The translations under genes and the position numbers were made by a program. 64,000 nucleotides of DNA, taken from NCBI GenBank assembly GCA_026874595.1, contig CM049313.1:56129159-56193158 (forward strand). The letters run 5' to 3'. This DNA comes from Sipunculus nudus (Eukaryota; Annelida; Sipuncula; Golfingiida; Sipunculidae). Positions 12,801 through 22,984 of the stretch are shown in pieces. The number at the start of each line of letters is the position of its first letter. The first letter of the stretch is position 1. A model generated the notes under the pieces. The model searched no databases. It saw only the letters and a list, made by a program, of their open reading frames with translations, and was not told the DNA's origin.

Positions 12801-14501
12801 TAGGCCGAAACAATTATTTGTGAACCCCATAACTTTAAAAGTAGCGCATATTTTTACCCCAAATTTGAAACACAATTTTTTTTTTCAAATCCCTTGAGGA
12901 GCTCGATAACTGGTGACCTTGACCTGGATATCAAAGGTCAAATAACCAGGAATAGGAATTATTTTTTAACGCTATAACTTTTGAATCACTTTATATATTT
13001 TCATGAAATTCAACTTGTGAAACGTCTCTAACAATATCTAAAAAAATTAAATATCTGGTGATCTTGACCTTCAAGGTCAAATTGGATGAAATAAAAAAAT
13101 TTTGAATGCCACAACTTTTGAAGTATCACATATTTTCCTCAAATTTGAAACATTTTTGTTTTAATCGAGATTCTTGTGGAACTCGATAACTGGTGACCTT
13201 GACCTGGATTTTCGAGGTTAAATCACCCTGAATGAAATTTCAGATCAGTTCATAACTTTGTTAGCTTGATCATCATCATACAAGGTCAAATCTTTAGAAA
13301 TGGAGGATTAACTTAACACCAAACTGTTGAAGGGGTCCATTTTTCCCCTCAAATTTGGGAAAGTGAGGCCCGTAGTGAGGGGAGACATATAGTTGTTTCT
13401 GTGTCACTAAACAGCAATCCTCTTGATAGTTAGAGAAAAAATTATTAATTATAATATGAATTATAAGAACTAATATATTGTATACTAGTGATAGAAATGG
13501 ATAAACGTGATATAAGCGTATTTATGCAAAAAAAAATAAACATTGGCAGTTAAGGGTCAAATAAAAAATTAGGGCTTTGCGGTGAACAGAGATCAATGAA
13601 CCAGTGACAGCTATCTAAGAACATATATAACTGTCATGAAATAAGATAAAAACCGGAAATAATTTGGATGAATGTTCACTGGAAATGTGTTGAGAGATAG
13701 AAAGTAAGATAACATTGTTTCAATATTAAAATTTCATTGCACGCTTCATAACGACCATGTGTAACAAACAGCTATGGTGTTGTAAGGGCCAACCTTTGTT
13801 TACTTTTGACTTAACAAACTCTTCTATGAAAATGTTTACATTATTTGATGTTTCATGTTATAGGTGAACTCAAATATCATTTTTTGTGGTCATTTACGAA
13901 GATTCAATGAAAGATTTCAAAGTACCACCTGTTAGATTTTGCCTTACTCCTATTCGACTGATTCAGCACTACATACAAAAAGTATGTGAAAGTGCAGAAA
14001 TATCTGACACACCGCGGGGTAATCACTACTTCTTTTCAAACTTTTTGACACCAGGTGTCAAAAAGCACATGTAAACCTTCATTTTAATTAATTTTCAATA
14101 AAAAAACTTTATATGGTCTTGGTGATAAATAAACCCTGATAATGTAAGAAATTGTAGGTAGAGGTCAAAGTTTGTGACCTTTAGACCTCTTGTGACCTTT
14201 TCACAGAATAAATTTGCATATCATTTGCCTGGACTTTTCAATCTTGACAAGGCAAACATTTAAAGTGGTCATTTGAAATATTTTTGTAAAGAGTTGCAAA
14301 GTTAGGGCTTTTTGAATTTTCCATACCCCTAATTATCTGCCTACAGCTGTAAAAGTAAAAGTGCATGGGGGTATCTTCCATCCCAGTGTTTTTGCGGGCA
14401 ACATCAATTTTCTGATTTGTTAGAACTATTGCTACATGAAAATACCCATTAAAGTAAATCACAAGGGGGATGCACTATGACCCCTACTCGCCCGTGGCCT
14501 A
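9859..14501. mobile_element. Foldback-type element: inverted arms of about 1.5 kb or more
   Basis: The left arm (from 9859) and right arm (ending 14501) are inverted copies. The outer ends read TAGGTCATGGGC and, reversed, TAGGCCACGGGC, both followed by GGTCATAG...CCCCCTTGTGATTTA. Further matched blocks pair 9.90-10.86 kb with 13.45-14.46 kb, 10.92-11.05 kb with 12.20-12.33 kb, 11.11-11.28 kb with 11.87-12.03 kb, and 11338-11382 with 11521-11560. The centre is rich in short CAGTCAGTCTGTC motifs, as in FB-type foldback elements, whose arms carry short internal repeats. No transposase frame was seen. The right arm holds an extra 1.09-kb insertion (12341-13427). A target duplication was not resolved. 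Confidence 0.85.
12341..13427. mobile_element. Nested pearl/HINE-like element inserted in one foldback arm
   Basis: The right foldback arm is interrupted here, while the left arm is continuous at the matching point near 10.9 kb. So this is an insertion younger than the foldback. It starts with a hairpin-forming cap (TATGTCTTCC...GGAGACATA) and ends near another GGGGAGACATATAG. Its body is about six diverged ~140-base tandem units, each with GGTGACCTTGACCTGGAT, a CATAACTTTTGAA-type block and an AAATTTGAAAC(A) block (units near 12487, 12621, 12765, 12898, 13040 and 13180). Cap hairpin plus tandem core matches the other pearl/HINE-like elements of this window. No coding capacity. Confidence 0.75.
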
Positions 14502-14654
14502 GTACCATAATAAGAATTAACGGGGAATCACAGCGAGAGACTGCAGTTGTTGACAAGAATCTGTCCGCGTGGGCCTCTTGAAACCAGTTACCCAGGTGTT
14601 TCATATGGCTGTTCTATTATTTTATACCGCGTGTTTTTGGTTACATTGTTTCCC

Positions 14655-15040
14655 TCTGAACACGGGTGGCTATTCCATGAACTGTTCTCCGCGTAAAACT
14701 GGTAACATTGGTTCCACCGAAATACGGGTCGTTGGTACAGTGGAACCCCGCCTTGCGACCACCCCGCAATTGCGACCACCCCCACAAATACGACCACTTT
14801 TCTTGGTCCCAAATATATGATCCAGGTAATTAAGAGTCACACAAATACGACCACCCCCAAATTACGACCACTTTGGTCAGTCCCAAAGGTGGTCGTAATT
14901 GTGGGGTTCCACTGTACTTCTAACGGCACTGTGTAATTCATTTTCATGACACCTTTCTCCCGTCAAATATTTAACTAAATCAGCTCGACACAGCGTATTC
15001 AAGCGTTTCTGACCTGGTTTATACTTACGCTCCCGAGGCA
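14655..15040. repeat. Duplicated segment, copy 1 (MITE-filled)
   Basis: From CTGAACACGGGTGGCT onward this aligns with 16562-16745: shared blocks include AACTGGTAA, ATTGGTTCCA/ACTGGTTCCA, TAACGGCACTG, TTTTCATGACAC, GACACAGCGTATT and AAGCGTTTC(T/C)GACCTGGT. The match is interrupted only by the element at 14736-14916. Class of the underlying repeat unknown. Confidence 0.8.
14736..14916. mobile_element. TA-flanked MITE (about 180 bp) of the CAGTGGAACC type
   Basis: The termini are TACAGTGGAACCCCGC and GTGGGGTTCCACTGTA, inverted repeats extending about 28 bases with few mismatches. Inside lie several (G/A)CGACCAC motifs in both orientations. The flanking sequence is a copy of 16562-16745, whose corresponding site (TA at 16643-16644) is empty, so insertion at a TA with duplication of TA can be read directly. 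Related to the element at 3630-3770. Non-autonomous, presumably moved by a Tc1/mariner/pogo-type transposase. Confidence 0.9.
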
Positions 15041-15612
15041 GAGGAAATCTTACGCTTCTAAAGAAGCAATTGTTATGGGTTCATAACTGAAATGAGATTT
15101 CAGTTATGGGGATCCTCTTATGGAAAAGCGTAGCAGGGGTATATTGGGATATTTGTAAAATAAACAGAGAAAATTTAGCAAATTTCTTACCAATAATGGC
15201 TAACAAACTGTTCTGGAGTAAAAATAAATTATGTAGAAGTGCCCATATAAGGAAATTGTTAAGATTTCAACTCCTGTTGGTTTTTTTTAGCCTGCCATGC
15301 GGTCATGTTTATCTTTTGTCACATGACCCTGTCCTTGACCTTATTGATATCAGAAAAGTTGTCATCTGATTATTGTCCAAAATAAATTATAGTAAATATT
15401 GTTTCCATAACTTCCATAGGCAAATTTGTTAAAACCTTAAAAGATATAGCCATAAACTTATAAAGGACTTATTGTAGCCATATATTATCATTACTCATAA
15501 GTATTATTCATGAAATAAGATTTTTTTTTAAATAGATTTATAAGCAATAAATTACTCTGGTACACCAGAGGTCAGGTCACAGGTCAGGTCATGGGTGACC
15601 AGATTTCATGCC
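15041..15612. other. Intergenic sequence with a short perfect hairpin
   Basis: At about 15082-15108 the arms CATAACTGAAAT and ATTTCAGTTATG form a 12-base perfect stem around GAG. At 15568-15600 AGGTCAGGTCA occurs twice in a row. Nothing else recognised. Confidence 0.45.
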
Positions 15613-16062
15613 TCAGCAACATGGCTGTGTCAGTGATGGTCTTCTGCTCTTCTCTTCATGATAAAATGCTGTTATATCATATATAACATAAACAGGAGAC
15701 TCCACATGTATGGAAACTGATATATAAAGGATATATAGGTAGAGTGAACATAGTTTAAGCTGCATTTTATTCTTAATTACTCTTTTATTCTTTCCTTCTG
15801 ATAAATCAGAAGGACCGCTACGATATTTCGTAAGAACATGTTCAAGGCTGAGTATGGAGCCCGGGTCACCTGGTGTGTAATTCTCAGCCTTGCACCAAGG
15901 CAAAAGAAGCAACTGATTTTCACGCTGCCAGCTTTGACCGTTTATGATATATTGAGACAGCAGATGTTCATTGTCAGCTGAAAAACACGTGCGTATGATG
16001 TGAAAAGCAGCCAACCAGATGCCAATAAACAAACACGCGACAGGCGTCCTGGCTCCGCCCAT
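15613..16062 (-). CDS. Possible first exon of a secreted protein (unrecognised)
   Basis: An ATG at 16062 opens a 149-codon frame. The N-terminus (MGGARTPVACLFIGIWLAAF) has a short polar start and a hydrophobic stretch to about residue 28, like a signal peptide or signal anchor, followed by a soluble-looking segment containing SWQRENQLLLLPWCKAEN. A plausible 5' splice site (CCAG|GTGACC) lies near residue 66; downstream of it the frame turns into AT-rich, less protein-like sequence, so a real exon would probably end there. Inverted CCAAT boxes lie 320-380 bases upstream (GATTGGCTCC and GATTGGAC at about 16385-16442), and local CpG content is higher than around it. No family was recognised. A forward frame (16019-16249) overlaps, so chance remains possible. 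Confidence 0.25.
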   Translation of the reverse strand: MGGARTPVACLFIGIWLAAFHIIRTCFSADNEHLLSQYIINGQSWQRENQLLLLPWCKAENYTPGDPGSILSLEHVLTKYRSGPSDLSEGKNKRVIKNKMQLKLCSLYLYILYISVSIHVESPVYVIYDITAFYHEEKSRRPSLTQPCC

Positions 16063-16383
16063 AGCTGCGCTTCAAACGCCGTTTGAAGACAAGTTTACGT
16101 TCGAATTTAAATTGCTACCTCTGCATTCTCGCATAAACGACCGAATCGATTCTGACAGTATGACTGTGTTAGCCATGTGTCTGGTGTCTGCAGAACTGAA
16201 ACCAGCCAGCGAGGTGTGCACGCAGCCTTTGTTGTTACGTTTCGTATGAATTACAGCTAACCGACCGGGCATCCTATGTGCCCAAGGCCCTAAATAAACC
16301 ACGTCTGCGGCAATTCTCTCTGAGCCTGTGGCCTGTTCATACGGTTACCGGGGCGATGAGCTGTCACTCAAAAAGGATGAACA

Positions 16384-16445
16384 TGATTGGCTCCGTGTAT
16401 TCCTCGCTTGGCCGTGTCTTCCAGCACAAGGTCCATCTGATTGGA
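16384..16445 (-). promoter_or_regulatory. Two inverted CCAAT boxes upstream of a minus-strand ATG
   Basis: On the minus strand the segment reads GTCCAATCAG and GAGCCAATCA, both matching the CCAAT (NF-Y) core, 320-380 bases upstream of the ATG at 16062. Two such boxes in a locally CpG-richer stretch suggest a promoter, but no TATA box or start site is evident. Confidence 0.3.
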
Positions 16446-16499
16446 CAAAAATACAGTGCTCCCTCTGGTGTAGCAATTCATGATACGAGGTCATAACAA

Positions 16500-16543
16500 A
16501 CAGCGCTTACCATATAGGAATATGCCTATAGTTAAAGCGCTGT
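16500..16543. repeat. 44-base imperfect hairpin
   Basis: The outer arms ACAGCGCTT and AAGCGCTGT are perfect inverted repeats, and within the loop TATAGG pairs with CCTATA. The structure could extrude as a cruciform. It may mark an element end; no partner was found. Confidence 0.55.
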
Positions 16544-16561
16544 GTAAAGAGCGTAGTTTAT

Positions 16562-16745
16562 ACTGAACACGGGTGGCTCCTCCATTAACTGTGCACCGTG
16601 GACAACTGGTAATACTGGTTCCATCGTAAAACGGGGGGCTGGTACGTATAACGGCACTGCCCAATTCGTTTTCATGACACTTTCCGTCCGACTGATTAAG
16701 CTTGACACAGCGTATTGAAGCGTTTCCGACCTGGTATATTACTGG
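16562..16745. repeat. Duplicated segment, copy 2 (empty MITE site)
   Basis: Diverged copy of 14655-15040 lacking the MITE. The empty target is the TA at 16643-16644 in CTGGTACGTATAACGGC, matching TTGGTA-[MITE]-TACTTCTAACGGC in the first copy. Confidence 0.8.
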
Positions 16746-17359
16746 TATGTGACATTTACTGCCGAAAATATTTCTGAAAATATTATTGTCGACAAGAGTA
16801 AATACTATTTTTAACTTTAAAGTTTATCTCAGAAGCGTAGTTTTGGTTACAGTAGGGACGCCCATAAAAGCGCTTCAAAAATGAAAGCAAGGAGCGTACA
16901 ACCACAGTGGTCTAAAGGACAAATGCGTTCAAACGAAGAAACGGCGCAGATCCTACGTTCATCAGTAGACTAACAAAACAGAACTTAGCTTTCATTTTGT
17001 CAATATGACCTACAGCGAGAATCTGCCCTAATAGCCGACACAGGCCATTAATGTTTACTTTTGCAAGAGTATACTTTCTTTTACAACGTTTACAGTCAGA
17101 AACAACAACAACAAAAAACTCAATTTTGCATTTTTTCAAATCTGTATACATGTTCTCATAAAACCAATTGTATATGTTTTTTCCTGTCCCATAGCCATGC
17201 ATATAAAAAGTAGCGTATTTGATGTATTTGGCATTTGATGAAACAATTATATTTTATATATTTACATTTTCATGTTATTTGTGTGCCTGGTTTTCTAGCC
17301 TACGAACCTACTTGGCACTTCAGATCATGAACTAATTAATTCGTGTTTGCTTTCGTTTT
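16746..17359. other. Intergenic sequence, nothing recognised
   Basis: AT-rich DNA. A 96-codon minus-strand open frame at 16912-17202 has no recognisable domain and looks like chance. Confidence 0.4.
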
Positions 17360-18513
17360 TAGCTCAGCTGACTGAAAGTCATCAGAGCCATAGCGATCCC
17401 CCTTTGTCCGGCGTCCGTCTGTCCGTCCGTTCGTTAACCAGGCACAAATCGTAACTGCTTGACCTGGAATCTTTTTACTTGAAATCCTGGGAGGTCCATA
17501 AAAATCTCCTTGGCATCATGAAATAAGGTCTCTATTACCCATATTCTTTGAGCTATGGGGCTCCGAGGTACCCCCTCCCCAGAATAATGGAAAATTTGAT
17601 AAAAAAAAATGCTCAAGTATATGAACAACTTATGCATTGATCACAATGATTATTTGCATGGATATTGATCATGGAGTGTCTCATCAGTTTCTGCAGGCTG
17701 TTGGTGCTACCTGTATTTTTTCGATTTTTTACGATTTTTTTTTCTCTATTTTTTTACCTTAAAAGATGCGGTCATCTGTTAACAGGGCACAAATCTTAAC
17801 GACTGAACCTGAAATCTTCTAACTAGGATGCTTAGTAACCCCCCACCCCAGAATAATAAAAATTTGATACAAAAGCTCAAGTATATGAACAACTAAAGCA
17901 TTGAACACCAAAGTTCTTTGTATGCATATTGATCATGGAGTGTTTCATCAGTTTCTGCAGACTGGTGGCGCCATCTTGATTGTTTTCGAACCCTTAAGCA
18001 TATTTTTATACAATATTTTAAACCTTTAAAGATGCGGTCGTCTGTTAACAGGGCACAAATCAATACCAATATACCTTGAATCTTCTTATTCGACATCCTA
18101 GGAGGTCCATAAAGAATCTTCTCTGCTATCCATATTCTTTAAGCTATGGGGCTCAGAAGTACCCTCAGAATAATTAAAAGTTTGATTCAAAAACTCCAGT
18201 ATCTGAACAATTAATGCATTGATCGCCATGATATTTTGTATGCACATTGATCATGAAGTGTTTCATCAGTTCCTGTAGACTGGTGGCACAACCAAGAATT
18301 TTTCTGAATTTTTAGCATTTTGTCTCTATTTTGGAGACCTTTAAAGATGCAGTTGTTTGTTAGCAGGGCATAAATTGTTGCCACTGAGTCTTGATGAACT
18401 TGAGCTTATATGCATGAACTATGATGCCACCTACATAATCATAATTAGTTGACTGTGCGAGGACATACTGTCAACATGCCAGTACTGTAACCATGGGTCA
18501 CTTGTTTTTTTTT
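17360..18513 (+). mobile_element. Pearl/HINE-like non-autonomous element, family I
   Basis: Starts with a hairpin cap (TAGCTCAGCTGACT...AGTCATCAGAGC), then a (GTCC)n-rich block, then about four diverged tandem units of 265-345 bases that each begin near GGCACAAATC (about 17442, 17787, 18052, 18367). Units carry conserved blocks such as ATTACCCATATTC, GAGCTATGGGGCTC, AATTTGATACAAAA, ATGCATTGATCAC and TTTCATCAGTTTCTGCAG. It ends near CATGGGTCACTTGTT. The same cap, core and end occur at 26564-27446 and, inverted, at 30655-31605. The design of cap, ACGG/GTCC microsatellite and tandem core is that described for bivalve pearl elements, now considered Helentron-associated (established knowledge). 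No coding capacity. Confidence 0.8.
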
Positions 18514-20159
18514 CAGTAACGTGTATTTTGGTTTAAATTGACTTAACTGTCCATTTTAGATTGGTTCAATGCGTTAATTGGATTAAGAGTGAGATAACAA
18601 CAAAAGAATGTTTCTCGTTATGGGACATTATTACAGATTACTGTTGAATGCGCTGAGAGAGGTTGTGCTGTGAAATATGGCTAGAATTATTAAAATGTAC
18701 AATAGATAATGAGGTGTCGCATAAATTATGGTGTTGACAACAGCTAATTGTAAATTTTGTATAATAAAATTTTGTTCCTAATGTACATCAAAACTATTTT
18801 AATTATATGTAAGACTCCGAAGGTGGATCGTTTTGTCGAAAGCGCATTGTGTTTGGCTTAGTGAGAGTACAGACGAGGTCTGTGAGACTGTGTGCGCCCC
18901 TCAAACCTCGTATCAACCATTAATTTCGGTCTGTTTTGTAAAGGATTACTGTTTAAGCTTTATATAAGCCCATAAGAATGGACTCCTCAATTGCTCTTTT
19001 TTTTAGTGACTGACGCGAAGTGGAGTCCATAGATTGCCCCTACAGTTAACTGTGATTATAACACTCCTTATACACCTGCGAAATTTAATATATATCAAAT
19101 GTTTAATGCTCAGTACTTCTATGTGTATTGTATATTTGACTACTAAAAAACATAACATCACTATTTTGCACTGAGGAGGTAAAATATGAACATAATAGTA
19201 CACAGGCCTCTGTACTGATTGATTTTGTACTTTATTGTACGCACTGAATAAACCCCGTTTGTTGCGTTTCAAATCAACATAGATGCAAGGAACATTATGA
19301 ATACACTGATAACGAAGCATCTAAATGAGCAAAAAGGGACTTTAAATATATTCAAAATAAATTATTTTTGAGTGATATGGGCGCAAAGTGTTGCAACATT
19401 AAGTGAATCAATGAGAAAAACCTTTTATTTCCTTTTAAAGTGGTCCAGGTAACTGGACGCGGCAGAGGCCACGTTTGCTAGACACATAATAAGTTAAGCG
19501 GTTTGAGGGATATGTCCGCGGACCTTTGCGTTTTTTTCATGCGATTTCACTTGCGATCTTTCACGTTTTTTTTTTGCGCAAAATAACCAATAATCGTACG
19601 TTATTGAACATTGTTTTGCTGTATTTTGTATGCGTTTCCTTACGTTTTAATTGGTATCTAAGCATTTTTGTCGCGTAACCTACAATTACACGAAATATTT
19701 TGAACATGTCAAAAATATTTCAACACATGCGTCTCTTTCAGCATTCTCACACGTTGTCTGCGTTCTCATGAGTTTGTGTGCGTTTGCATGTGTTATCATG
19801 CGATTTAGTCAGTCGTTTTTAAACAAGTCCATAACGCGCGAAGAAAATGCTTCAGTGTAAAGAACGAATCACTTAATACCTGTTCACTCTGCACCGAATC
19901 GTGCTCACAAGTATGACTCTGCTGTTTAGGGACTGTGGGTGAAGAAATCATTTTCCCACAATGCACTGGGGCTTCTTAATACACCAATGGTTAAGTTGAA
20001 GTGAAGAGGAGCTGCAAAAAAACGTTGTGCTTAAATTGTTTGAATTCAAATAACATGCACAAGAATGTATCATGAGAATGATATTAAGCAACAACAAGCA
20101 ATATGTGGTAAGCAGACGTATGATATACAGATATGTTAAGCCAAAGATATACAGAAAAC
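18514..20159. other. Intergenic sequence, nothing recognised
   Basis: About 1.6 kb with no convincing exon. A 105-codon minus-strand frame at 19003-19320 has no recognisable features. Confidence 0.4.
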
Positions 20160-20272
20160 GCTTCCTTGAATTGTGACAGACTTTGATTTGGAAGTTTGAC
20201 AGATGAAAAGAGCTGTCCCACAATCCTTAACTGGAAGAGTTTGTTTCGCATAGAAAAGACCTCAGGAAGTTC
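20160..20272 (+). repeat. Dispersed repeat, copy 2 (first copy at 5427-5530)
   Basis: Aligns in the same orientation with 5427-5530 (see that entry); shared anchors are AACTGGAAGAG, CACAATCC and GACCTC. Confidence 0.6.
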
Positions 20273-20844
20273 TAAAACCCTGTGATAATTGACGCAAGAG
20301 ATATGTCCATGCCGTTCCCAATAAGAGGGTGCGTTTCCTCATAGCATATAAACATGCATGATCAAATAAACCATTACCTTAAATTTATAAAAAAAAAAGG
20401 CTTAAAACACAGGGCTAGAGCCATGGTTCTCAGTTTTTCTCTTTAAAAAGAAAGCATCTTGCCGGAATGCTCATTAGTTCTACATTTTTCTAAATATGTA
20501 ATTCATGAACCATTTTTTTTTATTCATTAAAAAAAAACAAGAGAGTGGAATCATGGCATCTCAGTAAAGATAAGAGCAATCTTCTTATTTAAAATTAGCT
20601 TCCTTGGAGTGCTTTCATCTTTTAGGTTAACAGGAATCGCCAATGTATTTGCCAGCGTATTGGCATTAATGTTACACGCCTGGACAGGAAACGATTTGCT
20701 TATATATATGACGTTTTGTACAAGCAACTATCAGATGCTTCTGGATGACAAATAAAGAACACACAGAGGTGTTCTGATTCACCTTTTTTGCATCAGATGT
20801 TTAAAGTTCATAAAGAAAATCACGAAGTAACGCTTGAAAGTGAA

Positions 20845-21030
20845 AGGGACCTATCCCGATATATGGCGTCTGTTATCTAAAGATACTCTCTTGAACCTTT
20901 CATAAACTAAGCAAGGAAACGCCCCTACCATCGATCGTTAGATGTGTTCATATCCACGCGTTTATAATGTGGGGGACCCGCAAAAATAATCTAAACACAT
21001 TCAACAAGGACACCTGGCGGCAAGGCAGAC
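20845..21030 (+). repeat. Dispersed repeat sharing a block with 59065-59260
   Basis: The segment CGTTTATAATGTGGGGGACCC, CAAAAATAA, CATTCAACAAGGACACCTGGCGG (about 20957-21020) matches TGTTTATAATATGTGGGGCCC, CAAAATAAA, AATTCACCAAGGCCTTCTGGTGG at 59199-59260 in the same order. Upstream, AAGGGACCTATCCCGATATATG corresponds loosely to AAGGGGCCCAATCACCTATATG. An old interspersed repeat of unknown class. Confidence 0.6.
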
Positions 21031-22984
21031 GAACCAGAGTTTGTCTGAAGTTTTGGAACGAGTGACCTTTTTAGTCTCCGCATATATACAATCAGCCACC
21101 TTATTTTACGTGGTATTCGTGTTTACTAACATTAGCGCATGTACCGTGTTTACTAATAGCATGCAGATAAATATGCTCATACATCAGTGTTACGGAACCT
21201 ATAATATCAACAGATCACGTAGTCGTGACGAGCATAAATTTTGTTATGGAGATAAAAAAAATCAGACTCTGTAACACTAGGCAGCGTGAAAAGTCTAGGG
21301 GAAGGAATAAAGGAGTCGATGTTTTTTTTTTGTTGTTTTTTTTTGTTTTTGTTAACAAATAACTTTTTTTTAAAACAACCCTAACATTACAGTACACTAT
21401 ATCGATACAATTACACAGTATAACAACAGTATAACAGCAAATCAATACAATCACACAGCATAATAAACAAAGTGCACAGTACCTGGATACCACCACTGTC
21501 ACAGCGATAAGTCCTTTAAAATGTATAAGCCGGATGAACAGTTCACACAAATCTTTTCAGAAAATAACAGTCGAATGTTATCACAAAATCAATCTGCTGT
21601 AATCCAAAAGTGAAAATCCTTGCAGTGATCCAAAATGAAAAGTGAAGACTATATAAAGTCCGTCAAAAATTCCAAAGAAGACCTAAAACTGCTCCATGTA
21701 TCGGAAAAGATCCCACAATCTAATAAACACCCTTCCGTGCCCACTGGAATATTTTCTCACCTCCCCCGGCTCTAAAACACAACCCCTATTCATAACCTTT
21801 CATCCGAAAACTCTAGAAAATTCCCTTTCACGAACAATCGAAAAGAACCTAACATGATACACAGTACACAAGCGTTACAGAAAATATCTAGAACAAGAAC
21901 GCTGTATGTGTACATGTCTGGGTTCATACGAGGGCCGGCCCGGCTAGGCCAGGTGAGAAAGCCCAGGCCAGCATGACCGCTGTTTACGCGTGTGACCCCG
22001 CGCGTGGGCCGGGCTATGCCGTCATAGCAACAGACAACGCTAGCGCTGAACAAACACACTGCTGCAAACAATAAAAGAGACATCCTTTACATCAGTTACA
22101 GAGGGATTATAAGAGCTGAATAGGGATTGTCTACAGTTCTTTCATATACACGCAGAGTAAGCCAGTAATCTTAAAATTCTTCAGAAAAGTTGGGTGAATA
22201 GCTGACTTTAATATTAAACATGAAGAGTTATTTCTGCTGAACATTTCCCACCCAGTCACGTATAAATTTAATCAAATCTAAATCCTGTTATCAGTTTCAG
22301 TTTTCATCCTTTTGAATCTAAATTCTAACGTACCAAACACAAATAACTCGTAAACACATTTTCCGATATATATTCATACTTTTTGCTATTTGATATATAT
22401 ACCTATAAAGTTTCTTTGCAAATAAGCTTTCCATGCTTGTTTCTTTGTGAACAAATGCCTTTTTATTTGTTTTTAATATTTATACCCTAATCTGGTTTAA
22501 CTGGTATGTTATCTACTTTTTTATGATTGCGTCAAAGTGCACAAAAGGCTTCAAAATGCTTCCACCACTTCTGAACGCCAAAAAGATATGTTTTTAAGTT
22601 TCAAGGAAGCAGAAGACGGCGTTTTATCTGCCAGCGTTAGACAAAATCCACCGAGTGCCCTTGGAAGCTCACAGAACAACAGACAACGTTCTTACGTAGA
22701 AGGAAGTTCTCCCTTCAGGCGATCGTCTGTTGCTTTTATAAATTAGCCTGTAACGACACTGGGTGTTTGTTTACACGGTTTGGTGCGTGCTTGGAAATAG
22801 CAACTTCAGAATCCGTCTAATGACACCCTAAGGCTGTTTCTGGAAGCAATTTTCCAAGGGGCAATCAGAAAACGAACACTTCCAAAAGTCCGAATGCATC
22901 ATGGGAAAACTTAATTACATCTTACATGTTTATACAAGCAGCCAGCGGGAGGGGGACTTTATATGGTTTCGGTGTAAGGATGGG
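21031..22984. other. Intergenic sequence with a T-rich tract and a GC-rich islet
   Basis: A T/G-rich tract spans about 21318-21352. A GC-rich islet (about 21925-22025, with GGCCGGCCCGGC and CCCCGCGCGTGGGCCGGGC) lies inside a 97-codon minus-strand frame (21790-22083) that starts with an ATG and a hydrophobic, signal-like stretch (MSLLLFAAVCLFSASVVCC); no family was recognised. A forward 69-codon frame at 22537-22746 is similarly unsupported. Confidence 0.35.

Noticed and set aside
12606-12875. 89-codon minus-strand frame
   Set aside because: It lies inside the tandem core of a non-autonomous element and is not preserved in neighbouring units.
15568-15600. Tandem AGGTCA half-sites as a nuclear receptor element
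   Set aside because: Spacing does not match the usual direct-repeat classes and there is no gene nearby to regulate; probably chance.
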